Part shown: positions 15,653 to 22,715 of the stretch, piece after piece
Position numbering within the stretch: position 1 is the first letter of the stretch
Layout of the letters: each line of letters starts with the position of its first letter
NCBI GenBank assembly: GCA_046757205.1
Contig: JBHHXR010000019.1
Coordinates: 1-23,443 of the forward strand
Length of the DNA: 23,443 nt
Reading direction: 5' to 3'
Source of the DNA: JBHHXR01 sp046757205
Lineage (GTDB): Bacteria; Pseudomonadota; Alphaproteobacteria; Rhodobacterales; Rhodobacteraceae
Notes under the pieces: generated by a model
Databases searched by the model: none
Told to the model about the DNA's origin: nothing
What the model saw: the letters and a program-made list of their open reading frames with translations, nothing else
Position numbers and translations under genes: made by a program

Positions 15653-16315
15653 TCAGAACCGGTAACTGATACCGACATTTATGGCGTTGGTATTGATGTC
15701 GGAGCGCAGCCGCCCGCCGCCGTTCAGTCGCACGTCAACGGAGGAGAAGGTGGAGTTTACCTCGGTGAACACGGCCCACCGTTCATTCAGCCTGTATTCG
15801 ACACCGGCCAGAAGCCGCGCGGCCGGGCCCCCGTACTGAAAGGAATGGGTGCCGGGTCCGCCGGCCCGGGTCCGCACCTCGACATGCGGTATGGTGACGC
15901 CGATGCCGACACCGAAATACGGCGTCAGGCGGCTGTCGCTGGGGAACCGGCGCATGGCGTTCACGGTCAGAATGTTCAGCCCGTGCGAAAACTCAAGCCT
16001 GGTGAAACCCGACTTGGAAAGCGTTCGCTTCGTGGCGATGGCCATTTCGTGGGTGAACTCCAGGGCCACGCCCCATTGCCCGGAATCCGCCCAGCGGGTT
16101 GCGCGCACGCCGTAATAGGGCGGGAAGTCGAACGGTGCGGGTTTCCATGTTGAATTGAAGCTGAAGGGCGCGCCGGTGTCGTCACGGCCCGAGACGCGGC
16201 TGGAAGGCGCCGTCTGGTACCCGCCGTAGATGGAAAACTGGTATTCCGCCGCCTGCGCGGGCGCCGACAACGCGGCGATCCAGGCAACAATCAGAAAGCC
16301 GGCCAGCTTCGGCAC
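15653..16315 (-). CDS. Outer-membrane beta-barrel protein, LpxQ (lipid A oxidase)-like
   Basis: From GTG at 16315, with AAGGGGG 8 bases upstream, the product is 220 residues. It has a signal peptide (cleavage predicted after APAQA, residue 22), followed by alternating polar/hydrophobic strands and a terminal aromatic (SYRF), as in small outer-membrane barrels. The blocks YGGYQTAPSSRVSG, PPYYGVRATRW, EFTHGLNIL-type (here EFSHGLNILTVNAMRRFP) and PYFGVGIGVTIPHVEV recall the alphaproteobacterial LpxQ family. LpxQ in Rhizobium oxidises the proximal sugar of lipid A. The resemblance is from memory, so the catalytic role is inferred. The frame is open upstream to 16360, but an ATG start there would bury the signal peptide. 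It lies downstream of the PAP2 phosphatase on the same strand. Confidence 0.8.
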   Translation of the reverse strand: MPKLAGFLIVAWIAALSAPAQAAEYQFSIYGGYQTAPSSRVSGRDDTGAPFSFNSTWKPAPFDFPPYYGVRATRWADSGQWGVALEFTHEMAIATKRTLSKSGFTRLEFSHGLNILTVNAMRRFPSDSRLTPYFGVGIGVTIPHVEVRTRAGGPGTHSFQYGGPAARLLAGVEYRLNERWAVFTEVNSTFSSVDVRLNGGGRLRSDINTNAINVGISYRF

Positions 16316-16391
16316 GATACACCCCCTTGTCTGCGATGCCGGCAGGTGCGCCGCGTTCATCGCGTTTCCCGTAATCCAGGGTGCACAGATA

Positions 16392-16404
16392 GGTTACCGT
16401 AACC
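16392..16404. promoter_or_regulatory. Inverted repeat GGTTAC-C-GTAACC upstream of the barrel gene
   Basis: Perfect 6-bp arms around one base, 77 bp before the GTG of the barrel gene. On the minus strand a weak TTGAGC / TACGGT pair with 17-bp spacing places the -10 element inside the dyad, as expected for an operator. Confidence 0.4.
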
Positions 16405-16441
16405 GCTTGCCACCATCCGCTCAACCGGACGTGTTGAATTG

Positions 16442-17008
16442 TCAGCGGGGACCGGATTTTCGTGAGGCGACACGATCGCGGATCTTGCGGCCGATCAGGC
16501 GCAGCCGGTTGGGCCGGGTGGCCGGACGGCGCTTGCGGCGGAACAGGCGATCGGACGCCAGTCCGAGCAGCGCGCCGGCCACCACCTGAAACAGAAAATG
16601 CGCGCCGGCCTCGATGCGCGAGCCGCCGACGAAGACCGCGGCGCCGAAGACCGCCGCCCTCGCCCAGGGCAGGTTTCCGACGCAATCGCGGGCCAGATAG
16701 GACGCGCCCTGGAAGGCAACGGTGGTATGGCCCGACGGAAACCCCTTGTCGCCGCCGCTGGGCCGCAGGTTGATTCTTGCGTCCCCCAGCAGGTTCTTGC
16801 TGCCGTGCGCCACCGCCAAATTGGCCGCGAGACGGATGGCGTAGTCGCCGAGATCGCGCAGTCCGAAAGCACAGACGGCGGCGACGGCGGGCAGAATGAT
16901 CTGGATATCGTCGCCGGCCTTTTCGATCAGCGAGGGTCGCGCCTGCACCGGGGCGGCCCACAGAAGGGCCAGAACGAGCAGCGCCGGCCGGGCGATTGAA
17001 CGGATCAT
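16442..17008 (-). CDS. PAP2-family phosphatase, exported/membrane-associated, variant motif 3
   Basis: A 188-residue protein from ATG at 17008. Residues 1-23 form a signal peptide or first membrane helix (LLVLALLWAAPVQA). Phosphatase motifs: Lys71 with Arg82-Pro83 (KNLLGDARINLRP), PSGHTTVAF with His94, and SRIEAGAHFLFQ with Arg131 and His137. The Asp that normally follows the last His by four residues is Gln141, which may reduce or alter activity. Hydrophobic helices surround motifs 2 and 3. Family members remove phosphate from lipids such as undecaprenyl diphosphate, phosphatidate or lipid A; the substrate is unknown here. It follows trmL after 50 bp and precedes the LpxQ-like barrel, so a role in lipid A or envelope lipid is plausible. 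The frame is open to 17455, inside trmL, but that part is a shadow. Confidence 0.85.
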   Translation of the reverse strand: MIRSIARPALLVLALLWAAPVQARPSLIEKAGDDIQIILPAVAAVCAFGLRDLGDYAIRLAANLAVAHGSKNLLGDARINLRPSGGDKGFPSGHTTVAFQGASYLARDCVGNLPWARAAVFGAAVFVGGSRIEAGAHFLFQVVAGALLGLASDRLFRRKRRPATRPNRLRLIGRKIRDRVASRKSGPR

Positions 17009-17058
17009 GGATGTTTCCCTGTGCGCAGCGGCATCAGTGTCATGCCGGTCCGGCGGGT

Positions 17059-17514
17059 TCAAGGCTCGCCCGCCGAAGACAACTGGCGCTGTGCCTCGCC
17101 CAGCGCGATGGCGGCGGCGTGGGTGACGTTCAGCGACCGCCCGCCGCCCGGCATCGGTATGGCCAGCCGCGCGTCGGCGTTTTGGTGGACGTGCCGCGGG
17201 ACGCCGGCGCTCTCGCGGCCGACAACCAGCGTATCGGCGGGCCGGAACGAAAACCCCCACAAACCTGCCGCGGCCCCGGTCGTCAGCAGGACCAGGCGGC
17301 CGGAGTGGCGGTTTGCGATGAACGATCGCCACGAATCGTGATGCGCGATTTCCGCCAGATCGGCATAGTCCATTGCCGACCGGCGCAACGCCTTCGGGGA
17401 AAACGGAAAGCCGCAGGGCTCGATCACGTCCAGCGGCACCCCGAGGCAGGCGCACAGCCGAATCATCGCCCCGAGATTCGGCGCGATATCCGGTTCAAAA
17501 ACTGCCAGTCGCAT
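17059..17514 (-). CDS. trmL: tRNA (cytidine/uridine-34 2'-O)-methyltransferase TrmL
   Basis: A 151-residue SPOUT-class methyltransferase that 2'-O-methylates the wobble base of leucine tRNAs. The three family blocks are clear: PDIAPNLGAMIR (8-19), LVVGRESAGVP and IPMPGGGRSLNVTHAAAIALGE, the last forming the knot that binds S-adenosylmethionine. The length is standard. GGAAGG lies 9 bases before the ATG at 17514. It is divergent from petA over 157 bp and is followed by the PAP2 gene on the same strand. Confidence 0.94.
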   Translation of the reverse strand: MRLAVFEPDIAPNLGAMIRLCACLGVPLDVIEPCGFPFSPKALRRSAMDYADLAEIAHHDSWRSFIANRHSGRLVLLTTGAAAGLWGFSFRPADTLVVGRESAGVPRHVHQNADARLAIPMPGGGRSLNVTHAAAIALGEAQRQLSSAGEP

Positions 17515-17564
17515 GGTATCGCGCCTTCCGTATCCAGTTTTCCGCCTTGCGGCGCAAAGTCCGC

Positions 17565-17593
17565 TGGACCCGGCACTGCTGGCGGTTTATGTG
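17565..17593 (+). promoter_or_regulatory. Tentative petA promoter
   Basis: TGGACC (17565-17570), 17 bp and TATGTG (17588-17593) are weak matches to sigma-70. The implied start near 17600 falls at the edge of the petA inverted repeat. A weak core promoter would fit activator-dependent expression. Confidence 0.25.
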
Positions 17594-17600
17594 TCCTGCG

Positions 17601-17623
17601 ATTACCCGCCGCGCGCGGGTAAT
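17601..17623. promoter_or_regulatory. Inverted repeat ATTACCCGC-N5-GCGGGTAAT upstream of petA, candidate operator
   Basis: Perfect 9-bp arms at 17601-17609 and 17615-17623 with spacer CGCGC, 48 bp before the petA start and inside the trmL/petA divergent region. It is the strongest dyad in any promoter region of the window. It may be a binding site for a dimeric regulator of the bc1 operon, or an mRNA leader hairpin. Confidence 0.55.
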
Positions 17624-17671
17624 GTCTATGGTTTTGCCTCCTTGCGGGGGCCAAGGAAGGGAGAAAGAGCT

Positions 17672-18232
17672 TTGTCGGAAACAGCTCAACCCGAAGGCAA
17701 CCGACGCGACTTTCTTTATGTCGCCACCGCGGCTGCCGGCGCCGTGACCACCGGCGTTGCGGTCTGGCCGCTGATCGACCAGATGAACCCGAGCGCCGAC
17801 GTGCGTGCGCTGTCGTCCATCCTGGTCGACGTGTCCGGCCTGGAGCCGGGCACACAACTGACCGTCAAATGGCTCGGCAAGCCGGTCTTCATCCGCCGGC
17901 GCACACCCGAGGAAATCGAGCAGGGCCGGAGCGTTGGTCTTGACGAACTGGTCGATACCGTGGCCGGGAACGCCAACCTGCCTTCGGACGCGCCGGCAAC
18001 CGACGAGAACCGCACGCTGGATATCGAAGGCGAATGGCTGGTGATGGTGGGTGTCTGCACCCATCTGGGATGCGTGCCGCTGGGCGACGCGGGCGATTTC
18101 GGCGGCTGGTTCTGCCCGTGCCACGGATCGCATTACGATATCGCCGGGCGCATCCGAAAGGGTCCGGCTCCCAGAAACCTCGACGTGCCGGTTGCGAGCT
18201 TCGTGTCCGACGGCGTGCTGAAACTCGGTTAG
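17672..18232 (+). CDS. petA: Rieske iron-sulfur subunit of ubiquinol-cytochrome c reductase
   Basis: Transfers electrons from ubiquinol at the Qo site of the bc1 complex to cytochrome c1, on the periplasmic side of the inner membrane. The product has 186 residues. A twin-arginine signal-anchor (NRRDFLYVATAAAG, residues 10-23) precedes one transmembrane helix. The [2Fe-2S] ligands are Cys129 and His131 in CTHLGC and Cys148 and His151 in CPCHGSHYD; Cys134 and Cys150 form the disulfide. The start is TTG at 17672, supported by GGGAG at 17659-17663 with an 8-base spacer; the longer open frame from 17513 has no RBS and reads across the promoter region. It is the first gene of petABC, 10 bp before petB. 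Confidence 0.96.
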   Translation: MSETAQPEGNRRDFLYVATAAAGAVTTGVAVWPLIDQMNPSADVRALSSILVDVSGLEPGTQLTVKWLGKPVFIRRRTPEEIEQGRSVGLDELVDTVAGNANLPSDAPATDENRTLDIEGEWLVMVGVCTHLGCVPLGDAGDFGGWFCPCHGSHYDIAGRIRKGPAPRNLDVPVASFVSDGVLKLG

Positions 18233-18242
18233 GGGGAACATC

Positions 18243-19589
18243 ATGGGCACTATCCCGCACGATCATTACGAACCGAAGTCACGATTCGAGAAGTGGCTCC
18301 ACGAGCGGCTGCCGGTGATCTCGCTGATCTACGACACGATGATGATCCCGACGCCGAAGAACCTGAACTGGATGTGGATCTGGGGCATCGTCCTGGCATT
18401 CTGCCTGTTCCTGCAAATCGCCACCGGTATCGTGCTGGTGATGCATTTCGCACCGACCGCCGAGGGCGCCTTCGCCTCGATCGAGCACATCATGCGTGAT
18501 GTGAACTCCGGCTGGGCCCTGCGCTACGTTCACGCCAACGGCGGATCGCTGTTCTTCTTCGCGGTCTATGCGCATATCTTCCGCGGTCTCTATTACGGCA
18601 GCTACAAGGCGCCGCGCGAGGTTACCTGGATCGTCGGCATGCTGCTTTACGTGCTGATGATGGCGACGGCCTTTCTGGGCTACGTGCTGGTGTGGGGCCA
18701 GATGTCGTTCTGGGCCGCGACGGTCATCACCGGGCTGTTCGGCGCGATCCCGGGCATCGGGCCGAGCATCCAGACATGGCTGCTTGGCGGACCGGCGGTC
18801 GACGGCTACACGCTGTCGCGCTTCTTCAGCCTGCACTACCTGCTGCCGTTCATCATCGCGGCGATGGTCCTGGTGCATATCTGGGCCTTCCATACTACCG
18901 GCAACGGCAACCCGACCGGGGTCGAGGTGCGGCGCGGATCCAGGGAGGAGGCGAAGAAGGATACCGTTCCCTTCTGGCCATACTACGTCATCAAGGACCT
19001 GTTCGCGCTGGCCGTCATCCTTGTCGTGTTCGCCGTGATCGTCGGCTTCATGCCGAACTATCTCGGCCATCCGGACAACTACATCGAGGCCAACCCGCTG
19101 GCGACGCCGGCGCATATCGTGCCGGAATGGTATTTCCTGCCCTTCTACGCCATCCTGCGCGCCTTCACGTCGGATGTCTGGGTGGTGCAGATCGCCAGTT
19201 TCGTGACCGGCGGCATCATCGACGCCAAGTTCTTCGGGGTCATCGCCATGTTCGGTTCGATCATCGTGCTGTTCCTCGTCCCGTGGCTCGACACTTCCAA
19301 GGTCAGGTCCGGACGCTACCGGCCGATTTTCAAATGGTGGTTCGCGCTTCTGGTGCTCGACTTCATCGTGCTGACATGGTGCGGCTCGCAACTGCCGGTG
19401 CCGCCCTATTCGAACATCTCGCTGATCGCGACGGCGTACTGGTTCGTCTATTTCCTGATCATCCTGCCCTTGCTGGGAGTGATCGAGAAACCACTGCCGC
19501 AGCCGGAGACGATAGAAGGGGACTTCGACGCCCATTACAGCGCCGGCGCCTCCGGTGAATCGTCAGCCACAGCAACCCCCGCCGAATGA
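18243..19589 (+). CDS. petB: Cytochrome b subunit of the bc1 complex
   Basis: The membrane subunit of ubiquinol-cytochrome c reductase, carrying both b hemes and the Qo and Qi quinone sites. It has 448 residues and about eight transmembrane helices. Heme ligands are His97 and His198 (bL) and His111 and His212 (bH), the same numbers as in Rhodobacter. The Qo-site PEWY motif is at 294-297. The C-terminus carries an Ala/Ser/Thr-rich tail after the last helix. GGGGGAAC precedes the ATG. It is a separate gene from cytochrome c1, unlike the fused b-c1 precursor of Bradyrhizobium. Confidence 0.98.
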   Translation: MGTIPHDHYEPKSRFEKWLHERLPVISLIYDTMMIPTPKNLNWMWIWGIVLAFCLFLQIATGIVLVMHFAPTAEGAFASIEHIMRDVNSGWALRYVHANGGSLFFFAVYAHIFRGLYYGSYKAPREVTWIVGMLLYVLMMATAFLGYVLVWGQMSFWAATVITGLFGAIPGIGPSIQTWLLGGPAVDGYTLSRFFSLHYLLPFIIAAMVLVHIWAFHTTGNGNPTGVEVRRGSREEAKKDTVPFWPYYVIKDLFALAVILVVFAVIVGFMPNYLGHPDNYIEANPLATPAHIVPEWYFLPFYAILRAFTSDVWVVQIASFVTGGIIDAKFFGVIAMFGSIIVLFLVPWLDTSKVRSGRYRPIFKWWFALLVLDFIVLTWCGSQLPVPPYSNISLIATAYWFVYFLIILPLLGVIEKPLPQPETIEGDFDAHYSAGASGESSATATPAE

Positions 19590-19614
19590 GCGGCCAGTGA
19601 AAGGGATCGAGAAC

Positions 19615-20412
19615 ATGTTGACCAAGACAGTCCTTTCCGCCGCCGTCGCGCTCGGGCTTTCCGGAGCCGCCGGACAGGCGCTGGCGTCGGGCGGTGAAGC
19701 CCACATCACCGACTTCGCGTTTTCCTTCGAGGGACCGTTCGGCGTCTTTGACCAGGCGCAGCTTCAGCGCGGCTTGCAGGTCTACACGGAGGTCTGTTCA
19801 AGCTGCCACGGGCTGCGCTACGTTCCGTTCCGCTCGCTGGCGGAAGAAGGCGGGCCGGGCTATCCGGAAGACGACGTGCGGTCGTATGCGGCCAACTTCA
19901 CGGTGATCGACGAGGAGACCGGGGAGGAACGCGAGGCCTTGCTGACGGACCATTTCCCGCCCAGCGCCCTGCCGGAAGCCCCCGACCTCAGCGTCATGGC
20001 CAAGGCACGGGCGGGTTTCGAGGGGCCTTACGGCACCGGGCTGAGCCAGCTCTTCAACGGGCGCGGCGGGGCGGAGTACATCGCTTCGCTGCTCACCGGT
20101 TTTACCGGCGAGGAGAAAGAACAGGCGGACATCACGCTTTACGAAAACCACGCCTTTGCGTCGGGCTTTCTGTCGATGGCACCGCCGCTGTTCGGCGACG
20201 ATGTCGAATACGAGGACGGCACCGAGGCGACGCTGGAGCAGGAAGCGCAGGACGTGGCGGCATTCCTGATGTGGACGGCCGAGCCCAAGCTGGCGGCGCG
20301 CAAGCATGCCGGGCTGACCGCCGTCCTGGTGCTGGTCATCCTCAGCGCGCTTCTCTACCTGACCAACAAGAGGCTCTGGGCACCGATCAAGCATCGGGAA
20401 GAAAAGGCCTGA
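19615..20412 (+). CDS. petC: Cytochrome c1 subunit of the bc1 complex
   Basis: The periplasmic c-type heme subunit that passes electrons from the Rieske protein to soluble cytochrome c. The product has 265 residues: a Sec signal peptide (cleavage after ALA, residue 24), heme-binding CSSCH (Cys61, Cys64, His65) and the probable axial Met188 in FLSMAPPLFGDD. A single C-terminal transmembrane anchor (about 235-258) is followed by a basic cytoplasmic end. The ATG at 19615 has AAGGGA upstream; the frame is open to 19555 inside petB, but that would bury the signal peptide. It is the last gene of petABC, ending 21 bp before a terminator. Confidence 0.97.
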   Translation: MLTKTVLSAAVALGLSGAAGQALASGGEAHITDFAFSFEGPFGVFDQAQLQRGLQVYTEVCSSCHGLRYVPFRSLAEEGGPGYPEDDVRSYAANFTVIDEETGEEREALLTDHFPPSALPEAPDLSVMAKARAGFEGPYGTGLSQLFNGRGGAEYIASLLTGFTGEEKEQADITLYENHAFASGFLSMAPPLFGDDVEYEDGTEATLEQEAQDVAAFLMWTAEPKLAARKHAGLTAVLVLVILSALLYLTNKRLWAPIKHREEKA

Positions 20413-20433
20413 CGTCCGGCAATCCGGGCGCGC

Positions 20434-20460
20434 AAAAGGCAGGCCGCGCGCCTGCCTTTT
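20434..20460. terminator. Bidirectional Rho-independent terminator between petC and thiQ
   Basis: Perfect 11-bp stem AAAAGGCAGGC/GCCTGCCTTTT with a CGCGC loop. There is an A-run on the left and a T-run on the right, so it can stop transcription from petABC and from thiBPQ, which converge here. Confidence 0.9.
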
Positions 20461-20464
20461 CGTT

Positions 20465-21166
20465 TCACGCCTCGCCCAGGTAGTCGCGCAGCGCCGGCGG
20501 CGGATCGGCGAACAGCGCCTCGGTCGGCTGCGGCGGTCGGGCAACGCCGTCGGCAACCAGGATGGTGTCGCCGCCGATGAGCCTGGCGTCGCCCGGGAAA
20601 TGGCTGACCAGCATGAGGGTGAACCCCTGTTCCCGGCGCAGCCGCTCGACCAGTTCGACCATCTCGCGGCGCAACCCCGGGCCGAGCGCGGCAAACGGTT
20701 CGTCGAGCGCCAGCACCGGGCGGCGGCGCAGCACGGCGCGGGCAAGCGCCACGCGCTGCTGCTGGCCGCCGGACAATTCGCCCGGCAAACGTGTGCCAAG
20801 ACCGGCCAGGCCGACCGAGACAAGCGCCTCGTTCACCCGCTCAATGTCGGCTTCGCCGAGCCGGAGGTCGGGACGCAGGCCAAGCCCGACATTGGCGGCG
20901 ACGTCGAGATGCGGAAACAGGTTGTTGTCCTGAAACAGCAGCGTCAGCGGGCGCTCGGCGGGCGGCAGGTCGGTGACATCGACGCCGCCGATGCGGATGC
21001 GGCCCGAAACCGGCCGGACGAACCCCGCCAGCGCCAGCAGGAGCGTGCTCTTGCCGCCGCCGGAAGGCCCGATCACGGCATGGGCACGGCCGGCGGCCAG
21101 CGTGAAATCCACCCGCAGCGTGAAATCGCTTCGCCGCAGCAGGCAGCCGTCAAAATGCACGGCCAA
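20465..21166 (-). CDS. ThiQ: Thiamine ABC transporter ATP-binding protein
   Basis: ATPase of the thiamine / thiamine-diphosphate importer, on the cytoplasmic face of ThiP. The product has 233 residues: Walker A GPSGGGKS (33-40), Q-loop Gln79 in LLFQDNNLFPHL, signature LSGGQ (131-135), Walker B VLALDE (151-156) and switch His189 in LVSHF. This matches ThiQ length and motifs. No ATG is suitable: TTG at 21166 has GGAGG five bases upstream, while GTG at 21160 (231 residues) is the alternative. It overlaps the end of thiP by 17 bp, so the two are coupled. It stops 4 bp before the shared terminator. Confidence 0.93.
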   Translation of the reverse strand: MAVHFDGCLLRRSDFTLRVDFTLAAGRAHAVIGPSGGGKSTLLLALAGFVRPVSGRIRIGGVDVTDLPPAERPLTLLFQDNNLFPHLDVAANVGLGLRPDLRLGEADIERVNEALVSVGLAGLGTRLPGELSGGQQQRVALARAVLRRRPVLALDEPFAALGPGLRREMVELVERLRREQGFTLMLVSHFPGDARLIGGDTILVADGVARPPQPTEALFADPPPALRDYLGEA

Positions 21167-22715
21167 GGCGGCCTCCGCGATCGAATATCCAGAACAGCAG
21201 CAGGCTGGACAGAAGCAGGAGCAGCGCCGTCCCGGCGGCGTCATCCATCCGGTAGGCCGCCATCAGGCGGCGCATGACGAGCGGCAGCGTGCCCCCCTCC
21301 GGAGGCGCGAAGAGCGCGATGATACCGAGATCCCCCATCGACAGGGCGGCCGAAAGACCGAGCGCGAAGCCGCTCTCGCGGCGGACAAGCGGCCAGGTGA
21401 CGAGCCGGAAGCGGGAAACCCCGGACATGCCCAGCGATTCCGCCAGCCGGCCGTAGTTGCGCCGCGCCGCCGCAAGCGCCGGCAGGAGGGCGCGCAGCGC
21501 GAACGGGAGGCTCATCACCGCGTTGGTGAGAGCGGTCACCGCCAGCGACAGGGAAAACGGGTCGAAGACCGGCGAAATCAGGATGAACAGACCGGTTCCC
21601 ATCACGAAGGGCGAGGCGGCGAGGGTCAGCAGCCCCAGCCCTTCGATGGTCCCGGCGACACGCAGCCCCCGGCTGCGCAGGCCGTCGATCAGACCGCCGA
21701 GCGACAGCGCCAGGGCAAACGCCAGCGCGGCCGACGCGAGCGCCGTCAGCAAACTTCGCAGAAGCGCCGGCCAGACCTGTACCGGCAGCCCGGACAGAAG
21801 CGGCAGCGCACCGCGCAGAACCACCGCGGCGAGCGGTGCCAGCAGGAATACCGCGACGGCGAGAATGGCGGTGCGGTCGCACCACAGGTGCACCCCCGCC
21901 GGGGCCGTCCAGATGCGCCGCCGCCGGTCGAGATCGCTGCCGAAACCGGGCGAAACGGCGACGGTGAGCGCCACCGCACCGACCAGCGCGCAGATGGAAA
22001 ACTGGAACAGCGCCAGGCCGGCGGCGGCCGAGAGGTCGAAATCGAACCGCACGGCCTGATAGATCGCCAGTTCGATGGTGGTGGCGCGCGGACCGCCGCC
22101 GAGCGTCAGGGCAACGGCGAAACTGGTCATGCAGAGCAGGAACACCAGCAGAAAGGCGCCGGGCAGTACCGCGCGCAGCATCGGCAACTCCAGATGCCGG
22201 AAGGTGTCGGCGGGCCGGAAGCCGATCTGCGCCGCCAGCCGGAAATGCGCCTGCGGGATGGCGCCCCAGCCTTGCAGCAGCAACCGGGTGACCAGCGGCA
22301 GGTTGAAAAACACATGTGCCAGCAGGATGCCGCCGAGGCCATAGATGTCGAGCCGGCCGCCACCCAGCGCCAGCGAGGCGGCGCTGACATAACCGGCCCT
22401 GCCCCACACAGCCAGCAGACCGAGCACCGCGACGATGACCGGCAGCAGGAACGGCGCGCCGAGCAGCGCCACGAACAGGCGGCGGCCGGGAAACCGGCGG
22501 CGCACCAGCGCCCGCGCCAGCGGCACCGCAAAGAACACGCTGAGCAGTGCCGACAGGAGCGCCTGCATGACGGTGAACCGCACCGCCGACCACCCGGCGC
22601 CGGAAAGCGCCGTCGAAAGCCCGGCCTCCCAGGCCACCGCCGCCACCGTGCCAAGCGTCATCAAACCGATGCCGAGACTGGCCGCGCCGCCCCAAAGAAC
22701 GGTGCCCCGGGTCAA
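21150..22715 (-). CDS. thiP: Thiamine ABC transporter permease
   Basis: A fused double permease of 521 residues with about a dozen hydrophobic segments. Each half has the cytoplasmic loop that docks the ATPase: around 157-178 (FRLAAQIGFRPADTFRHLEL) and 417-445 (YGRLAESLGMSGVSRFRLV). The length and duplication fit ThiP. The start is TTG at 22715, overlapping the thiB stop (TTGA); GGAGG lies ten bases upstream. The frame is open far into thiB, but that part is a shadow. It forms an operon thiB-thiP-thiQ with its overlapping neighbours. Confidence 0.93.
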   Translation of the reverse strand: MTRGTVLWGGAASLGIGLMTLGTVAAVAWEAGLSTALSGAGWSAVRFTVMQALLSALLSVFFAVPLARALVRRRFPGRRLFVALLGAPFLLPVIVAVLGLLAVWGRAGYVSAASLALGGGRLDIYGLGGILLAHVFFNLPLVTRLLLQGWGAIPQAHFRLAAQIGFRPADTFRHLELPMLRAVLPGAFLLVFLLCMTSFAVALTLGGGPRATTIELAIYQAVRFDFDLSAAAGLALFQFSICALVGAVALTVAVSPGFGSDLDRRRRIWTAPAGVHLWCDRTAILAVAVFLLAPLAAVVLRGALPLLSGLPVQVWPALLRSLLTALASAALAFALALSLGGLIDGLRSRGLRVAGTIEGLGLLTLAASPFVMGTGLFILISPVFDPFSLSLAVTALTNAVMSLPFALRALLPALAAARRNYGRLAESLGMSGVSRFRLVTWPLVRRESGFALGLSAALSMGDLGIIALFAPPEGGTLPLVMRRLMAAYRMDDAAGTALLLLLSSLLLFWIFDRGGRLGRAF

